Shown here in pieces: positions 37,019 to 46,918 of a DNA stretch of 61,937 nucleotides; the stretch's first letter is position 1; each line of letters opens with the position of its first letter. The notes under the pieces were generated by a model, which was not told the origin of the DNA, made no database searches, and saw only the letters and a program-made list of their open reading frames with translations. The translations under genes were made by a program, and so were the position numbers. The stretch is taken from NCBI GenBank assembly GCA_947647735.1, contig CANSLJ010000025.1:1-61937 (forward strand). The letters run 5' to 3'. The DNA is from an uncultured bacterium (GTDB lineage Bacteria > Bacillota > Clostridia > Lachnospirales > Lachnospiraceae).

Positions 37019-39625
37019 TTACTCTATAGGAATATACCAGCCGGTTGGATTCTCAGTCTGCTTAAGGTATGTTTTCAGTTCCTCTGCCGTACGGGGGGTC
37101 TGCAGTATTTCTTTTATTTCTTCTGGAGTATAATTGTGCCTATTATAAGATCGATCTCCTTTTCTCGCATATACATCCGTCCATCTTTCTTTATATTCCC
37201 TTTTTGTAATTTCTTTGCCGTCCCATTCTACGCCATTCCACTCTTCGTTTTCCGTATTATACATTCCATCCGCAAGATGAACAAACTCTCCCTCTATAAG
37301 CTGATAAATATGATCTTCCCTATGTGTGCTGCCAAAAAAACCGTACTCTGCATTTATCATGCCTGTACCCTCAATGTATTCAACCGCATTTGCATAAATA
37401 CTGCCGCTATATACACCATCTCCTCCTTTAGCTCCCGCCAATGTTAATTCTTTTATCTTCTGTTTTCCTGCTGCCTTATCATCATAATATAAAACACGAT
37501 ATCCCTCTCCATCCATATAATAAACATGCCCATATATCAACTCCGGAATATCATCGCCATCCACATAATCCAATGAAAACTCATTATATTCATATTCGGA
37601 GATTTCCGGCATATATGGATCCCATGAATCAAACGCCCTATGCTCCTCCAAATATCTAAGATACGCCACCCTTACATCATTCCAGTCCGCCTTCTCCTTA
37701 CTCTCGATCCACCATACTTTATCCTTCAACTCCCTGTAAACTCTATGTATCGGTATTACAACCGTTCCGTTCACTTCCGCGACTTCCCACACTACCCCCG
37801 TCTGGCCTACCGGGATCGTATAAACTCCCACAAAGCCCTTGCTATTGTAAATATAAATATGTACATCCGTATAGAAAAGCTTATCGGAAGCATAGTCCCC
37901 CGCTTTACTGTCCGTATAATTATTCACATAAAGCTTATAACTCCCTCTCTCCCCGGAATTGATGATCATCACCTCGCAGATACTGTTGTTATCCGCTATC
38001 AAACGATTTCCATAATCGTCGCTCAGGTTCTTCCCGCCGATATGCGCCATATCCCCGCCTGTAGACTGATATGGTGTGAACAGTGTCAGGTCCAGATCTG
38101 TATCGCTGCCCTCCCATGTCATAACCACAGCGGTCTGCCCTTCTTCCACCTCAGATACCATATAGGCCGCCTGCTCTACCGCACTTTCCGCCACTTCTAT
38201 TTCCAGAAAAGTATCTGCATACCCCTCCGCCGAGATCTGTATCGTGTATGTCCCCGATTCCAGACTGACAGAGATCAGTCCATCCTCTCCTGCCGATGCA
38301 GCCGCCAGCACATGACCTGTATAGGTTCCACTTCCTTCCCGTATGGATGCCGTAATTTCAGGAATACGATTTCCTGTTGCCTGTTCTTCCCCTGTGCGCA
38401 CCGCCTCCGCCGGATATGCCTGCAGCGTCACCGGATACTGATTGCCGCCAATTTTATGTAAGACCAGAGAAAAAGAATGGACCAATGCAGCATCTGTCAA
38501 ATCCAGTTCATTCGCTGTCAGCCTCTTAAATGTTTTCGTCTCATGGATCAGCAGATAACATTCTTCCCCATCCAAATATACATAGAGGGAGAAATCTCCG
38601 TTCCCATCTGTCACAGCCTGATACAGTAGCACCTCATCCGCACTTCTGCATATATTCACTTCCACATTCGCCTGCGGATTGCCCGACGCGTCATGTACCG
38701 TACCCTCCACAACGCCAACACCTTTTCCATTCACTACCGCCTCGTAGGTATTGTAAGCCTGATTCAGGCGTTTTTTCTCCTCCTCGTCATAAATCTGTCT
38801 GAGTTCCTCTGTCTCTGTGAAGTAATCCGACTGGGAATACCACGCGTCATCCGGTGTCAACACATATTCCCCGATCACGCCGGGCTCCCGTATCATTCTC
38901 CATTTGACCATCACATCATTGTCAAAATAGAACCGCTCTCCGATTTTATCAATCGTCGCATAAGTCGGCGTATATACGGAATCATATCGCTCAAACATAA
39001 AATTGGGTTTTCCATTCTGGTAGTAAAAATCCACCAGTTTGTATTCCCCATCCTGTTCCTCGATCGAAACAATTTTATAGATATCATCACTGACCGGATC
39101 TCTGTAAATCTCATACTGGATCTGATTTCCACTCTCCGCATTTTGGAACATCATCCTGGACAATTTGCATTGTGCGATATTGTCATCAGCCGTTGTCAGT
39201 GTATCTGTATCTTCCAGCCAGTAAAATAATGTGTCATCCCAAACCATCCCCGGTGCCTTCTCCGCCGGCTCATGATTTTGCAAAGACAGGTCGATGACCG
39301 GAATCTCTACGGACTGGTACAGAGCAGATACCTGTTCGCTCTTCCCCGCTTCCATTCTCTCACTGTCATCACTGCTCTCGCTGCTCACACCATATCCGTC
39401 GTCTTCTTCCTCTGTAACATCAGCAGTGTCTTCTTTTTTTCCAATCACTACCGCTGTCAATACTGTAAACACCAAAAGAACACAGATTGCAGCTATAACA
39501 ATCCATGTTCTTTTTTGCGCCTTCACCGGCTCCATTTTCTCTTCTTTACTATCGATCCTCGCCCCACAGCGGCTGCAGAAACTTTCTCCATCTTCTATCC
39601 CATTTCCGCACTTTTTGCAAAACAT
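37019..39625 (-). CDS. Large zinc-ribbon membrane protein with Ig/carboxypeptidase-regulatory-like domains
   Basis: 868 aa. Zinc ribbon (CKKC...CSRC, residues 3-21), one membrane helix (about 38-62), an acidic linker and a ~190-residue unknown domain. Two carboxypeptidase-regulatory-like beta-sandwiches follow (GVVEGTVHDASGNPQANVEV, and the TGHVLAAASAGEDG region), then a DUF2135-like beta domain (WEGSDTDLDLTLFTP...GSYKLYVNNY). The C-terminal 230 residues are unrecognised. Transcribed from 39727-39754 and probably leads the surface operon toward 33027. A surface-exposed binding protein is inferred. Confidence 0.75.
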   Translation of the reverse strand: MFCKKCGNGIEDGESFCSRCGARIDSKEEKMEPVKAQKRTWIVIAAICVLLVFTVLTAVVIGKKEDTADVTEEEDDGYGVSSESSDDSERMEAGKSEQVSALYQSVEIPVIDLSLQNHEPAEKAPGMVWDDTLFYWLEDTDTLTTADDNIAQCKLSRMMFQNAESGNQIQYEIYRDPVSDDIYKIVSIEEQDGEYKLVDFYYQNGKPNFMFERYDSVYTPTYATIDKIGERFYFDNDVMVKWRMIREPGVIGEYVLTPDDAWYSQSDYFTETEELRQIYDEEEKKRLNQAYNTYEAVVNGKGVGVVEGTVHDASGNPQANVEVNICRSADEVLLYQAVTDGNGDFSLYVYLDGEECYLLIHETKTFKRLTANELDLTDAALVHSFSLVLHKIGGNQYPVTLQAYPAEAVRTGEEQATGNRIPEITASIREGSGTYTGHVLAAASAGEDGLISVSLESGTYTIQISAEGYADTFLEIEVAESAVEQAAYMVSEVEEGQTAVVMTWEGSDTDLDLTLFTPYQSTGGDMAHIGGKNLSDDYGNRLIADNNSICEVMIINSGERGSYKLYVNNYTDSKAGDYASDKLFYTDVHIYIYNSKGFVGVYTIPVGQTGVVWEVAEVNGTVVIPIHRVYRELKDKVWWIESKEKADWNDVRVAYLRYLEEHRAFDSWDPYMPEISEYEYNEFSLDYVDGDDIPELIYGHVYYMDGEGYRVLYYDDKAAGKQKIKELTLAGAKGGDGVYSGSIYANAVEYIEGTGMINAEYGFFGSTHREDHIYQLIEGEFVHLADGMYNTENEEWNGVEWDGKEITKREYKERWTDVYARKGDRSYNRHNYTPEEIKEILQTPRTAEELKTYLKQTENPTGWYIPIE

Positions 39626-39726
39626 ACTTTTCCTCTCCGATATTTCCTGTTTTTGCTCTCCCGCCTACAGAAAATCATCTTCTTTTCAGATCCGTGAAGT
39701 GAAATCTGAAAAAAATTAGTATTCCT

Positions 39727-39754
39727 AGTATATACCCCCCCGGGGTTTTGTCAA
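39727..39754 (-). promoter_or_regulatory. Promoter of surface operon, C4G7 tract in spacer
   Basis: On the minus strand TTGACA (39749-39754), a 16-bp spacer and TATACT (39727-39732). The spacer contains CCCC followed by seven G, ending 2 bp before the -10. It closely resembles the promoter at 3999-4026, which also drives a zinc-ribbon gene. Confidence 0.65.
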
Positions 39755-39803
39755 TCAGTTCCGGTAAAATAAAAAATTTTGTAACAAAACCCCTATTTCA
39801 TTC

Positions 39804-39832
39804 TTGACAAGGCATTTTTGCTTATATATTAT
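39804..39832 (+). promoter_or_regulatory. Promoter of the 39885-43722 unit
   Basis: TTGACA (39804-39809), a 17-bp spacer and TATTAT (39827-39832). The leader is about 45 nt to the ATG at 39885, with AAAGGAG at 39869-39875. It is divergent from the surface operon promoter 50 bp away. Confidence 0.75.
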
Positions 39833-39884
39833 TACTGTCAAAATGTTACTGCTTTTCATAGCTTTTACAAAGGAGATATGTATT

Positions 39885-42320
39885 ATGTTAACTTGCCCAA
39901 ATTGTCATGCACAGATAGATGACGATTCTTTATTCTGTAATTCATGTGGTGCAAAAATTGAAAAATCAAACTTATCGGTAAAGTTTTGTCCGAATTGCGG
40001 GCATCCGTCTGATCCGCAAAATATATTTTGTGAGAATTGCGGTGAACCGTTTCCAGATGAAAAAGAAGTTTTTTCCAGAAAATCCTCTTTGAATAAGGGA
40101 CTTCTTTTTAGTGGTATCGGCACTGTTGTTATAGTTGCTGCCTCGCTTTTGGCACTTTTTTTGTTTTCTGGAGATGGAAAGAACACTCCGGAAACAGATT
40201 ATGCCCTTTATTTAAAAGATGATGAAATTTTTTATTTTGATCTTTCCAAGGATTCGTGGCAGCTCACTACCCGCCTTATAGATGAAATAAATGATCCGTT
40301 TGGTGATGCAGTAGAACTATATAACCGCCATTTTGATAATAATCCAGAATATTTTAATGAAGAATCTGAAACTAACAGTCATTTTATTGATACTTATTAT
40401 TTTGCCAGCTTTATGGACAGCTACCCGCTTATGAATGATATTTCCATTTTAGATGTCGATTCATCTGCTGGCCCTATCCAAATGAGTGAAGACGGCAACA
40501 TTTTATTTTTTCCTGATAAATGCAATTTTAACTATGGCTATGAAAATTCTGATAATTCCCCCTGCCAAACCTTTTCACTTTACTATAAAAATATCCATAA
40601 ATCTGATAAAGACGCCATAAAAATTGCTTCCGATGTCACTTCCTATCAGGTTAATCAAAATGCATCTGTCGTTACTTATTTCAAAGGTAATGAAAATACA
40701 CTATATCAATATGATGTAAAAAGCGATTCTACACAGCAACTTGGCAAAGATATTTATTATTATCTTGCATCAAATGACGGCAAAAAAATTCTTTATGTTA
40801 CCCAGGATCGCAATGTTTATCTGACATCTCCTGAAACGGATAAAGAAAAAATAGCGGATGAAACTAGCAATATTTCTGCAACCAACGATCTTTCCCTTGT
40901 TTACTACATAAAAGATGATGTCCTCTATCAAAAAGAAAAAGACAAAGATGCTATCAAGGTTTCTTCTGATGATATAGACTTTTTACTTAGTGTATATAAT
41001 TCGGGAGAAATATATTATCTTAAAGAAAATGAACAGGAAGTTTCCCTCATGGATTATATCGAAAATGATTTCACTGTTGCTGATGCCTCTGAAAGATTCC
41101 CAAAACACGCCGTTCCATCCGTAAGCCATGCTGCTTCAAATACAAAAATACCTGCGGCAGAAACTTCTCTCACGTCTTTCTCCTGGTGGAATCCTGTTCA
41201 ACAAGAAAGAAAAGATACAGCTCAGTCAATAACAAAAAATCCAGATATTCTGTTAGACGATACAGACTTTCCGGAAGCGGCAATAGAAGAACCAGTTTAT
41301 GAAGGGGAAGCTTTTGAAGAATATCATCAAATACCTCCTTATGAAGAACTTCTTAAAGATTTAAATAATAATACAATATCCTTTCAGGATTATACCCTCT
41401 ATTATTATGATGGAAAAGAGGAGACAGTCATTTCTGAGCATGTGACTACACTGCCTCTAAATCGTGCCTCTGATTTTCCCGCAATAGCCCTTAGAGCGTA
41501 TGATCCCGATGATATAAAAAAAATGAGGCTTTCTGAATTGATCAATTATGATTTTCAAGATCTTGCTGAACTTTACAATTATGCCGCTTACTATGGTTAT
41601 GATCTGAGCGAACTGAATATATTATTTCCTTCGATTGATTCAAATCTTAAAAAGGCACTTTCTAAAAATGCAAAAGATTATATCTGCATTTACAATAATG
41701 TAATCGAGATCGACAGAGACAGCAACTATACAACACCGTTTTCTTTCAGCAAAGACGGAAAAACAATTTATTACATAGACAATATAAACGAAGATAAAAT
41801 GAAGGGAGATCTCTATAAAATCACTGTTTCCGGGACAGAGCTGAAAGACTTCGAACTCTACGACGACGACGTCTATATCTCGTCTATGCAATTTATTACA
41901 GATGATAAATTTTTATATTTTAAAGATTATAAAGACAATGCCGGTGATCTCTATATCAATAAGAACAGAATCGGCAGCGATGTTGCCGACTCTCTACTTT
42001 GTTATGATAAAACAGCCGATAACCTCTATTATATTTCTGATCTGAATGAAAATAAGAGCACATTTACTCTAAATATTTATAAAGACGATTCCTCTAAAAG
42101 GATTGCTGATGATGTCTATTCCTTCGCGCCGCTCTCTCAAAAGGGGTTGCTCTACATCAGCGACTACAGTCAAAAATATCAATACGGAGATCTGTATCTC
42201 TACAAGAATAAAAAAGGGAAATCTGAGCTGATCGATAACGCGGTAACCGATATTGTATATTATTATAATATCCGTCATGATCTCCTTGACCCTTATAACA
42301 ATACAGTTTATATTTACTAA
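39885..42320 (+). CDS. Double zinc-ribbon membrane protein with propeller-like ectodomain (paralogue of 9710)
   Basis: 811 aa from ATG 39885, 9 nt after AAAGGAG; an in-frame ATG at 39804 coincides with the -35 and is not credible. Two zinc ribbons, one membrane helix near 84-106, then a long strand-rich ectodomain resembling propeller blades (ALYLKDDEIFYFD, SEDGNILFFPD, LYYIKDDVLYQKEKDKD). Relative to 9710 it has an extra ~140 residues around 400-520, rich in Glu, Pro and Ser. The DNA is clearly more AT-rich than the paralogue. Unknown function. Confidence 0.75.
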   Translation: MLTCPNCHAQIDDDSLFCNSCGAKIEKSNLSVKFCPNCGHPSDPQNIFCENCGEPFPDEKEVFSRKSSLNKGLLFSGIGTVVIVAASLLALFLFSGDGKNTPETDYALYLKDDEIFYFDLSKDSWQLTTRLIDEINDPFGDAVELYNRHFDNNPEYFNEESETNSHFIDTYYFASFMDSYPLMNDISILDVDSSAGPIQMSEDGNILFFPDKCNFNYGYENSDNSPCQTFSLYYKNIHKSDKDAIKIASDVTSYQVNQNASVVTYFKGNENTLYQYDVKSDSTQQLGKDIYYYLASNDGKKILYVTQDRNVYLTSPETDKEKIADETSNISATNDLSLVYYIKDDVLYQKEKDKDAIKVSSDDIDFLLSVYNSGEIYYLKENEQEVSLMDYIENDFTVADASERFPKHAVPSVSHAASNTKIPAAETSLTSFSWWNPVQQERKDTAQSITKNPDILLDDTDFPEAAIEEPVYEGEAFEEYHQIPPYEELLKDLNNNTISFQDYTLYYYDGKEETVISEHVTTLPLNRASDFPAIALRAYDPDDIKKMRLSELINYDFQDLAELYNYAAYYGYDLSELNILFPSIDSNLKKALSKNAKDYICIYNNVIEIDRDSNYTTPFSFSKDGKTIYYIDNINEDKMKGDLYKITVSGTELKDFELYDDDVYISSMQFITDDKFLYFKDYKDNAGDLYINKNRIGSDVADSLLCYDKTADNLYYISDLNENKSTFTLNIYKDDSSKRIADDVYSFAPLSQKGLLYISDYSQKYQYGDLYLYKNKKGKSELIDNAVTDIVYYYNIRHDLLDPYNNTVYIY

Positions 42321-42351
42321 ACATAAAGAATTTTATACAGGAGTTATAACC

Positions 42352-43722
42352 ATGAAATGTCCAAACTGTAACTACAAAAACAATAAAGATGCTAAATTTT
42401 GCCTTAAATGTGGTACTGCATTAACCCCCGATGGCAATGTCATCCCTGAAAATAAGAAAAAATTTTTTATAGCAGCCGGCTGCTGTCTGGGCGGCATTTT
42501 ACTGATAGTCATCCTGCTCTTTATCCTGATAAAGGCGGATATCATAAATAATCCCTTTTCCAGAAACAAGAGCCGAGGTTTTGAGTCTGACACCTCCGAG
42601 AGAAGTGATGACTATGATGATCATGAAAAAAATACTCCTGCCTTCGATCATGAGGAAGCTGCTCCCGCGGCAGCAGCAGAGGCCCCCGCTGTTGAGGAAG
42701 CCGCTCCCGTGGCAGAGTCGAATGAAGAGTCCGTGACCACAGATAATATGCCAGCTTCATTGCGGGAGACACAGAAAACAATCTCCGACCAGGCGGCCAG
42801 TGCCAGAAATAAATTCAACACTGAGGACTATAGCGGTGCCTCCGAAGACCTGAGAACTATTTTGGAGGAATGCACGAATATCGCATCAGAGTACGATTTC
42901 GAAACAGTCGAATCAATTGTTTATCCGCTGGTGGACGAAGCATTTCCCCTTTACGTGACTTCCACGTTGAAACAGGTGCAAAATCTCGAAGAGCAGACTG
43001 TTTCTGCCCCGCTCTACCAGCAGATAGACTCCACCCTGCTGGATGCTCTGGATTTTTCTTATGAATTACAGGAATATGGCCTCAACATAGACGCAAAAGA
43101 TTTAGAACAATATTACACTGAGTTTCCCGACAGATACAAGGAAAAATTTATCTTGACATTTAATGAACTGAGAACCGGAAACGAATGGTCCCGCACTACT
43201 GCATGGTCGTATATGCAGGATGCTGTTTCTGTTGGTCTTGTGGATAAAGATGACCTGGATGATCCGCTCACACAGCGGTATATGTATGCGCTTGCTCTGA
43301 TCACGCAAAAAGATCTCGAGGAAAGTTTATCTCATGATCAAATAGATTTTGACATGGTTGTTGATTCTATCGTCGCTCTTGCAGAAAGCACAGACTATAA
43401 CCCTATTCTTATGGATATGCTGCTAGACTATGAAAATGCGAGATCAAACGATGAAGATTTTGCCATCATCGGAGCTGCCTGCATGGATGTTTTCAATTAT
43501 CTTGTCGAGCAGGAAAATATTTATATTACCGGTCCTACAGTTGATTACTATTACTCTGGCAGAATTTATTCCGGTACTGCCGCTAAGATCGATATAAATG
43601 ATCTCTGGTATTTTAATGATTTCGGGAAATACTCTCCCTCCAATACCAATGGTGTATCTCCCGCCGGGCGTCAATATATCAGAAAAACTTTTGAAGAGGC
43701 AATTAATTCGTTACGTTGGTAA
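42352..43722 (+). CDS. Zinc-ribbon membrane protein, same ectodomain as 11785 and 31615
   Basis: 456 aa from ATG 42352, with AGGAG 9 nt upstream. One zinc ribbon (CPNC...CLKC), one membrane helix (about 41-64), an Ala/Pro/Glu-rich linker (EEAAPAAAAEAPAVEEAAP) and the shared ectodomain ([50 protein letters not shown]). It is closest to 11785 and sits after a propeller-type paralogue just as 11785 follows 9710, so the pair has been duplicated as a unit. Confidence 0.78.
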   Translation: MKCPNCNYKNNKDAKFCLKCGTALTPDGNVIPENKKKFFIAAGCCLGGILLIVILLFILIKADIINNPFSRNKSRGFESDTSERSDDYDDHEKNTPAFDHEEAAPAAAAEAPAVEEAAPVAESNEESVTTDNMPASLRETQKTISDQAASARNKFNTEDYSGASEDLRTILEECTNIASEYDFETVESIVYPLVDEAFPLYVTSTLKQVQNLEEQTVSAPLYQQIDSTLLDALDFSYELQEYGLNIDAKDLEQYYTEFPDRYKEKFILTFNELRTGNEWSRTTAWSYMQDAVSVGLVDKDDLDDPLTQRYMYALALITQKDLEESLSHDQIDFDMVVDSIVALAESTDYNPILMDMLLDYENARSNDEDFAIIGAACMDVFNYLVEQENIYITGPTVDYYYSGRIYSGTAAKIDINDLWYFNDFGKYSPSNTNGVSPAGRQYIRKTFEEAINSLRW

Positions 43723-43785
43723 TATGAAATACCTCTATCATATTCACTGATACTATCAAGATACTTTTTATATTGATGAAACATA

Positions 43786-43839
43786 AAAGAAGATAAAGTT
43801 TTTCAGTATCTAATATCCTGAACTCTTTATCTTCTTTCT
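43786..43839. terminator. Bidirectional long-loop terminator
   Basis: AAAGAAGATAAAG (43786-43798) pairs perfectly with CTTTATCTTCTTT (43825-43837), 13 bp around a 26-nt loop, between convergent genes. The stem closely resembles the hairpin after the paralogous gene at 31615-32904. Confidence 0.7.
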
Positions 43840-43867
43840 CTTCAAAATAATCTATCTGTTTTCCCTT

Positions 43868-44716
43868 TTACCGAATCGGCACACCATTTGTGTAGTACGC
43901 CCTTCTCCCCTCGGCTATTCCATATGTGATATAGTGATTATACAACGCCGTGTTGTCCTGCCCGAATACTGCTGCCACATCCGGGTTTTCCTGCATGTAC
44001 CGCACATGATCAAAAACAAGCTGGCCTGCAGTGCGAGCCCCGGTTCCAAACACTTCCACCCAGGTCTCCATGCCTGTCTGCGGATCTATGTAGGAGGCAC
44101 ATGCGTATTGCGTATAGTTTTTATCAACTCTTACAACATGATGCCCTTCACTCGCGATCCAGCCGGCATTGGCTGTCGCCGCCTTTATGCCGTAATAAGA
44201 AGATACAAGCGCATTCTCCGCAGTCCCTGTCACCATACCATAATGTACGATCGCACACTGAGCATTGTAATCATTCGCATTAACAGCATTTATATACTCT
44301 GTTGTCTGAGCATTGCGCATTATCTCGTATGCCCGCCTATTTGCAATAGCTTCAAGATCTGAATTCCAGTCAAGCGCACCTGCCCCGTAGGCAGCTCTGT
44401 CGGCATTCACCAGATCGAGCATCTCCTTATGATAAGAAGTTATGATCAGAAATGCATTACCGCCATTTAAAAAGGCATCCCTGGTAGCCCGCATTTCTGC
44501 GATTTCTGCATCGGTATAGGCATACTGCAGGTATTCTTTGTACAACTCGGTATCCAATAAAACCTGCCACTGTGGAAGCCCCTTAGCTGCCGCAAATTCT
44601 GCAAGCGAGTTTTCTGAATATGCTTTCACATCTTTACCCGTCCCTAAAAACATCACAACTGCTATCGCTGTTGCAGCTGCTGCCTTCAACAATGCCTTAG
44701 CCCAACTCTTCTTCAT
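43868..44716 (-). CDS. Secreted CAP-domain (SCP/PR-1) protein
   Basis: 282 aa. Signal peptide (about 1-32, ending in DVKA), a ~60-residue helical linker, a CAP domain (LVNADRAAYGAGALDWNSDL, VHYGMVTGTAENALVS, SEGHHVVRVDKNYTQYACASY) and one closing module (FDHVRYMQENPDVAAVFGQD, HYITYG, EGRRAYYTNG). Third CAP paralogue in the window, separated from the other two by the 39-44 kb unit. Ribosome binding site AAGGAG. Confidence 0.82.
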   Translation of the reverse strand: MKKSWAKALLKAAAATAIAVVMFLGTGKDVKAYSENSLAEFAAAKGLPQWQVLLDTELYKEYLQYAYTDAEIAEMRATRDAFLNGGNAFLIITSYHKEMLDLVNADRAAYGAGALDWNSDLEAIANRRAYEIMRNAQTTEYINAVNANDYNAQCAIVHYGMVTGTAENALVSSYYGIKAATANAGWIASEGHHVVRVDKNYTQYACASYIDPQTGMETWVEVFGTGARTAGQLVFDHVRYMQENPDVAAVFGQDNTALYNHYITYGIAEGRRAYYTNGVPIR

Positions 44717-44814
44717 ACTCCTGCTCCTTCCCGTTTCCTCTATTTCTTATATCTTTCAAAAACCGTAAACCCATCTGTTTCTATCGGATTTACGCCTTAT
44801 CTAACTATCACCAC

Positions 44815-45780
44815 TCAATAAGTCAGCTCTTCCCTATTGCAGATCTCATCATTCACCACATCAAACTTATAACCACAGGCTCTGCCTGTCGTCCTGATCA
44901 CCACCGTAAAGTAGGAGCCATCCGCGTAGGAAATATAGTAGGGTGCCCCATCCCCGCCGAAATATTTATTTACATTCTCATAATTTCCTGTCGCGAAGTC
45001 CCCTAACGTTCTTGCTCTCACAATGGTTGCAGCACTCTGATTAAAATTAGCATCCGTGGAAACCGTCAGATAATAATAATTCTGTATTCTGGTAAGCTGC
45101 ACCATCCCCGCTATATTCGCCGGTACCGGGTAAATATTTTTAATCGCAAAGGTCTTTTTATCCACTGCCACAATAGAACTGCTGTGCACACAAGGGAAAT
45201 AGATCTGATTGCCCTCAATCGTAAAGGAGCGCACATATTTTCCATAGAGTTCCGGAACCCTCATGATATTCTCCAGATATACCTCCGTTGTATTGGGTAT
45301 TCTCCGAAACAGATACATTTCACCGGTCATGGAACTCCATGCGTAAAACAGGCCTGTAGGTTCATCATACACAATATAGTGCGGGCGCACGCCGATATTG
45401 TTAAAAATCTGCAGCTCCGTGAAGCCATCCTCATTTTTTATGTAGCTGACCACTCTATGGTTCTCCGTATCCGTAACCAGATATACAACACCGTCTCCCG
45501 CGATGGAATGCGGCTGTGAGAAATTTGAACTCATCACTTTCCAGCTGCTCGATAATACACCGTAAGCCTTGCTGTGAAGCACCTGGTTATGATAGCTGTC
45601 CACCAGATAAAAAGTATCTCCGATCTTGACAAGCTGTGTTGGCACAAGAAGGCCGTAATAACTGTTGCGCTCTGTCGGATAAAAGGTTTCCGCGTTTGCC
45701 GTAAGCAGGCACGGCCCTTGCAGCATCAAACAAAAACATACTATCAACGCAGCTACACTTTTTATTATCCTCTTTTTCAT
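44815..45780 (-). CDS. Secreted beta-propeller-like protein
   Basis: 321 aa. A typical signal peptide (MKKRIIKSV to TANA) is followed by ~290 residues with recurring strand motifs LVKIGDTFYLVDSYHNQVLHS and GDGVVYLVTDTENHRVVSY, similar to NHL/SMP-30-type six-bladed propellers. No catalytic residues were recognised. Ribosome binding site AAAAGGGG. It is in the same direction as the CAP gene downstream with a 98-bp gap. A binding protein at the cell surface is inferred. Confidence 0.7.
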   Translation of the reverse strand: MKKRIIKSVAALIVCFCLMLQGPCLLTANAETFYPTERNSYYGLLVPTQLVKIGDTFYLVDSYHNQVLHSKAYGVLSSSWKVMSSNFSQPHSIAGDGVVYLVTDTENHRVVSYIKNEDGFTELQIFNNIGVRPHYIVYDEPTGLFYAWSSMTGEMYLFRRIPNTTEVYLENIMRVPELYGKYVRSFTIEGNQIYFPCVHSSSIVAVDKKTFAIKNIYPVPANIAGMVQLTRIQNYYYLTVSTDANFNQSAATIVRARTLGDFATGNYENVNKYFGGDGAPYYISYADGSYFTVVIRTTGRACGYKFDVVNDEICNREELTY

Positions 45781-45907
45781 TTTTCATCCCCTTTTGCTCT
45801 CTGCATTTTTCACTAATAAAAGGTTGATATCTCATTAACATATTATCAGTTTACCATACTCAAAATACAAAGTCTAACATAATTTACAGCCTGCTGACAT
45901 CGTCCGG

Positions 45908-46624
45908 TCATCTGTCCGCATCAGGTTTCATGCTGTTCACCAGATCTTTCACCACCTCCAAGGCGATCAGAAGCCCTGCCGCCGGGGGGACGAAGGCGGT
46001 GCTGCCGGGGGTTCTGTTATCACAGATTCTAATAGGCTTTAACGGCTCTTCTCTTGAATAGACCACCTTCAGCTCCCTTACGCCGCGCTTTCTCAACTCC
46101 CGGCGCATAACTCTCGCCAGCGGGCAGACGGAGGTTTTATAGATGTCCGTCACTTCCAGCATGGCGGGGTTTAGTTTGTTGCCGGTACCCATGCTGCTGA
46201 TGATGGGAGTACCTGCCGCCTGAGCGCGGAGGACCAGTTCGATCTTGGCGGTCACGGTGTCCACGGCGTCTATGACGTAGTCGTAGGTGTCGAAGGAGAA
46301 GGTATCAGCGTTTTCTGGAAGAAAGAAACAGGAGTGGATGGTGATCTGGGCGTCAGGATTGATGTCCAGCATGCGCTCCTTCATCACTTCAGCTTTGTCT
46401 CTGCCGATGGTCTTGTGGGTGGCGATGATCTGGCGGTTCAGATTCGAGAGCGCTATCTTATCGTGATCGATCAGGTCGAATCTGCCGATGCCGCTGCGTG
46501 CTAAGGCTTCGGCGACGTAGCCGCCGACTCCGCCGAGGCCGAAGATGGCGATGTGTTTGGTGGAGAGGGTTGTTATGGCTTGTTCGCCGAGGAGGAGAGT
46601 TGAGCGGGAGAATTGAGGGTTCAT
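45908..46624 (-). CDS. tcdA: tRNA threonylcarbamoyladenosine dehydratase TcdA
   Basis: 238 aa, E1-like ThiF family. The nucleotide-binding motif GLGGVGGYVAEALARSG, the LSNLNRQ segment and IDAVDTVTAKIEL match TcdA/CsdL, which cyclises t6A to ct6A at position 37 of ANN-decoding tRNAs using ATP. A late Cys (TSVCPLARVMRRELRKRGV) is also typical of the family. No CsdA/CsdE partners are adjacent. Single gene with a GAAAGGA site. Confidence 0.88.
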   Translation of the reverse strand: MNPQFSRSTLLLGEQAITTLSTKHIAIFGLGGVGGYVAEALARSGIGRFDLIDHDKIALSNLNRQIIATHKTIGRDKAEVMKERMLDINPDAQITIHSCFFLPENADTFSFDTYDYVIDAVDTVTAKIELVLRAQAAGTPIISSMGTGNKLNPAMLEVTDIYKTSVCPLARVMRRELRKRGVRELKVVYSREEPLKPIRICDNRTPGSTAFVPPAAGLLIALEVVKDLVNSMKPDADR

Positions 46625-46805
46625 GGGGCGGGGGTCCTTTCTTTGCTTTTGGGTAATGGTGGTGATGATTATATGGGGATGGTTGTTATCAGTTTCGGCG
46701 ATGAGCCTATATCTGTTTTGTCATGGCAAATTTAAGGGGATGGTGTGGGCTGCAGGTTGTTCAAACCGTGAGGAGGTGAGGGGATGTCGGCGGGCCTGAG
46801 CCATG
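46625..46805. other. Intergenic region between tcdA and the groEL 3' hairpins
   Basis: No gene, promoter or tRNA could be supported here. It is unusually G-rich on the plus strand at its start. The segment 46799-46926 that follows holds nested hairpins. Confidence 0.5.
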
Positions 46806-46842
46806 CATCCGAGGAAAAATGCAAAGCATTTTTCCTCGGATG
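46806..46842. repeat. Perfect 17-bp inverted repeat downstream of groEL
   Basis: CATCCGAGGAAAAATGC (46806-46822) pairs perfectly with 46826-46842 around a 3-nt AAA loop. It lies inside a larger inverted repeat, AGCCATGCATC at 46799-46809 and GATGCATGGCT at 46916-46926. It could be a backup terminator or mRNA 3' stabiliser. Confidence 0.85.
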
Positions 46843-46857
46843 AGGGCTGCGCCCTAT

Positions 46858-46918
46858 ATCAATAAAAAGAGAAAGCCCTTAGCAAGTAAACTTGCACGGG
46901 CTTTTTCTTTTTATTGAT
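46858..46918 (-). terminator. Extended-stem terminator of groES-groEL
   Basis: A 21-bp stem with a single mismatch joins 46858-46878 and 46898-46918. Its GC part, GGGCTTT/AAAGCCC, is followed on the minus strand by a T-rich tract. The inner part carries a second small helix, GCAAG/CTTGC. It lies directly after the groEL stop codon. Confidence 0.8.
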
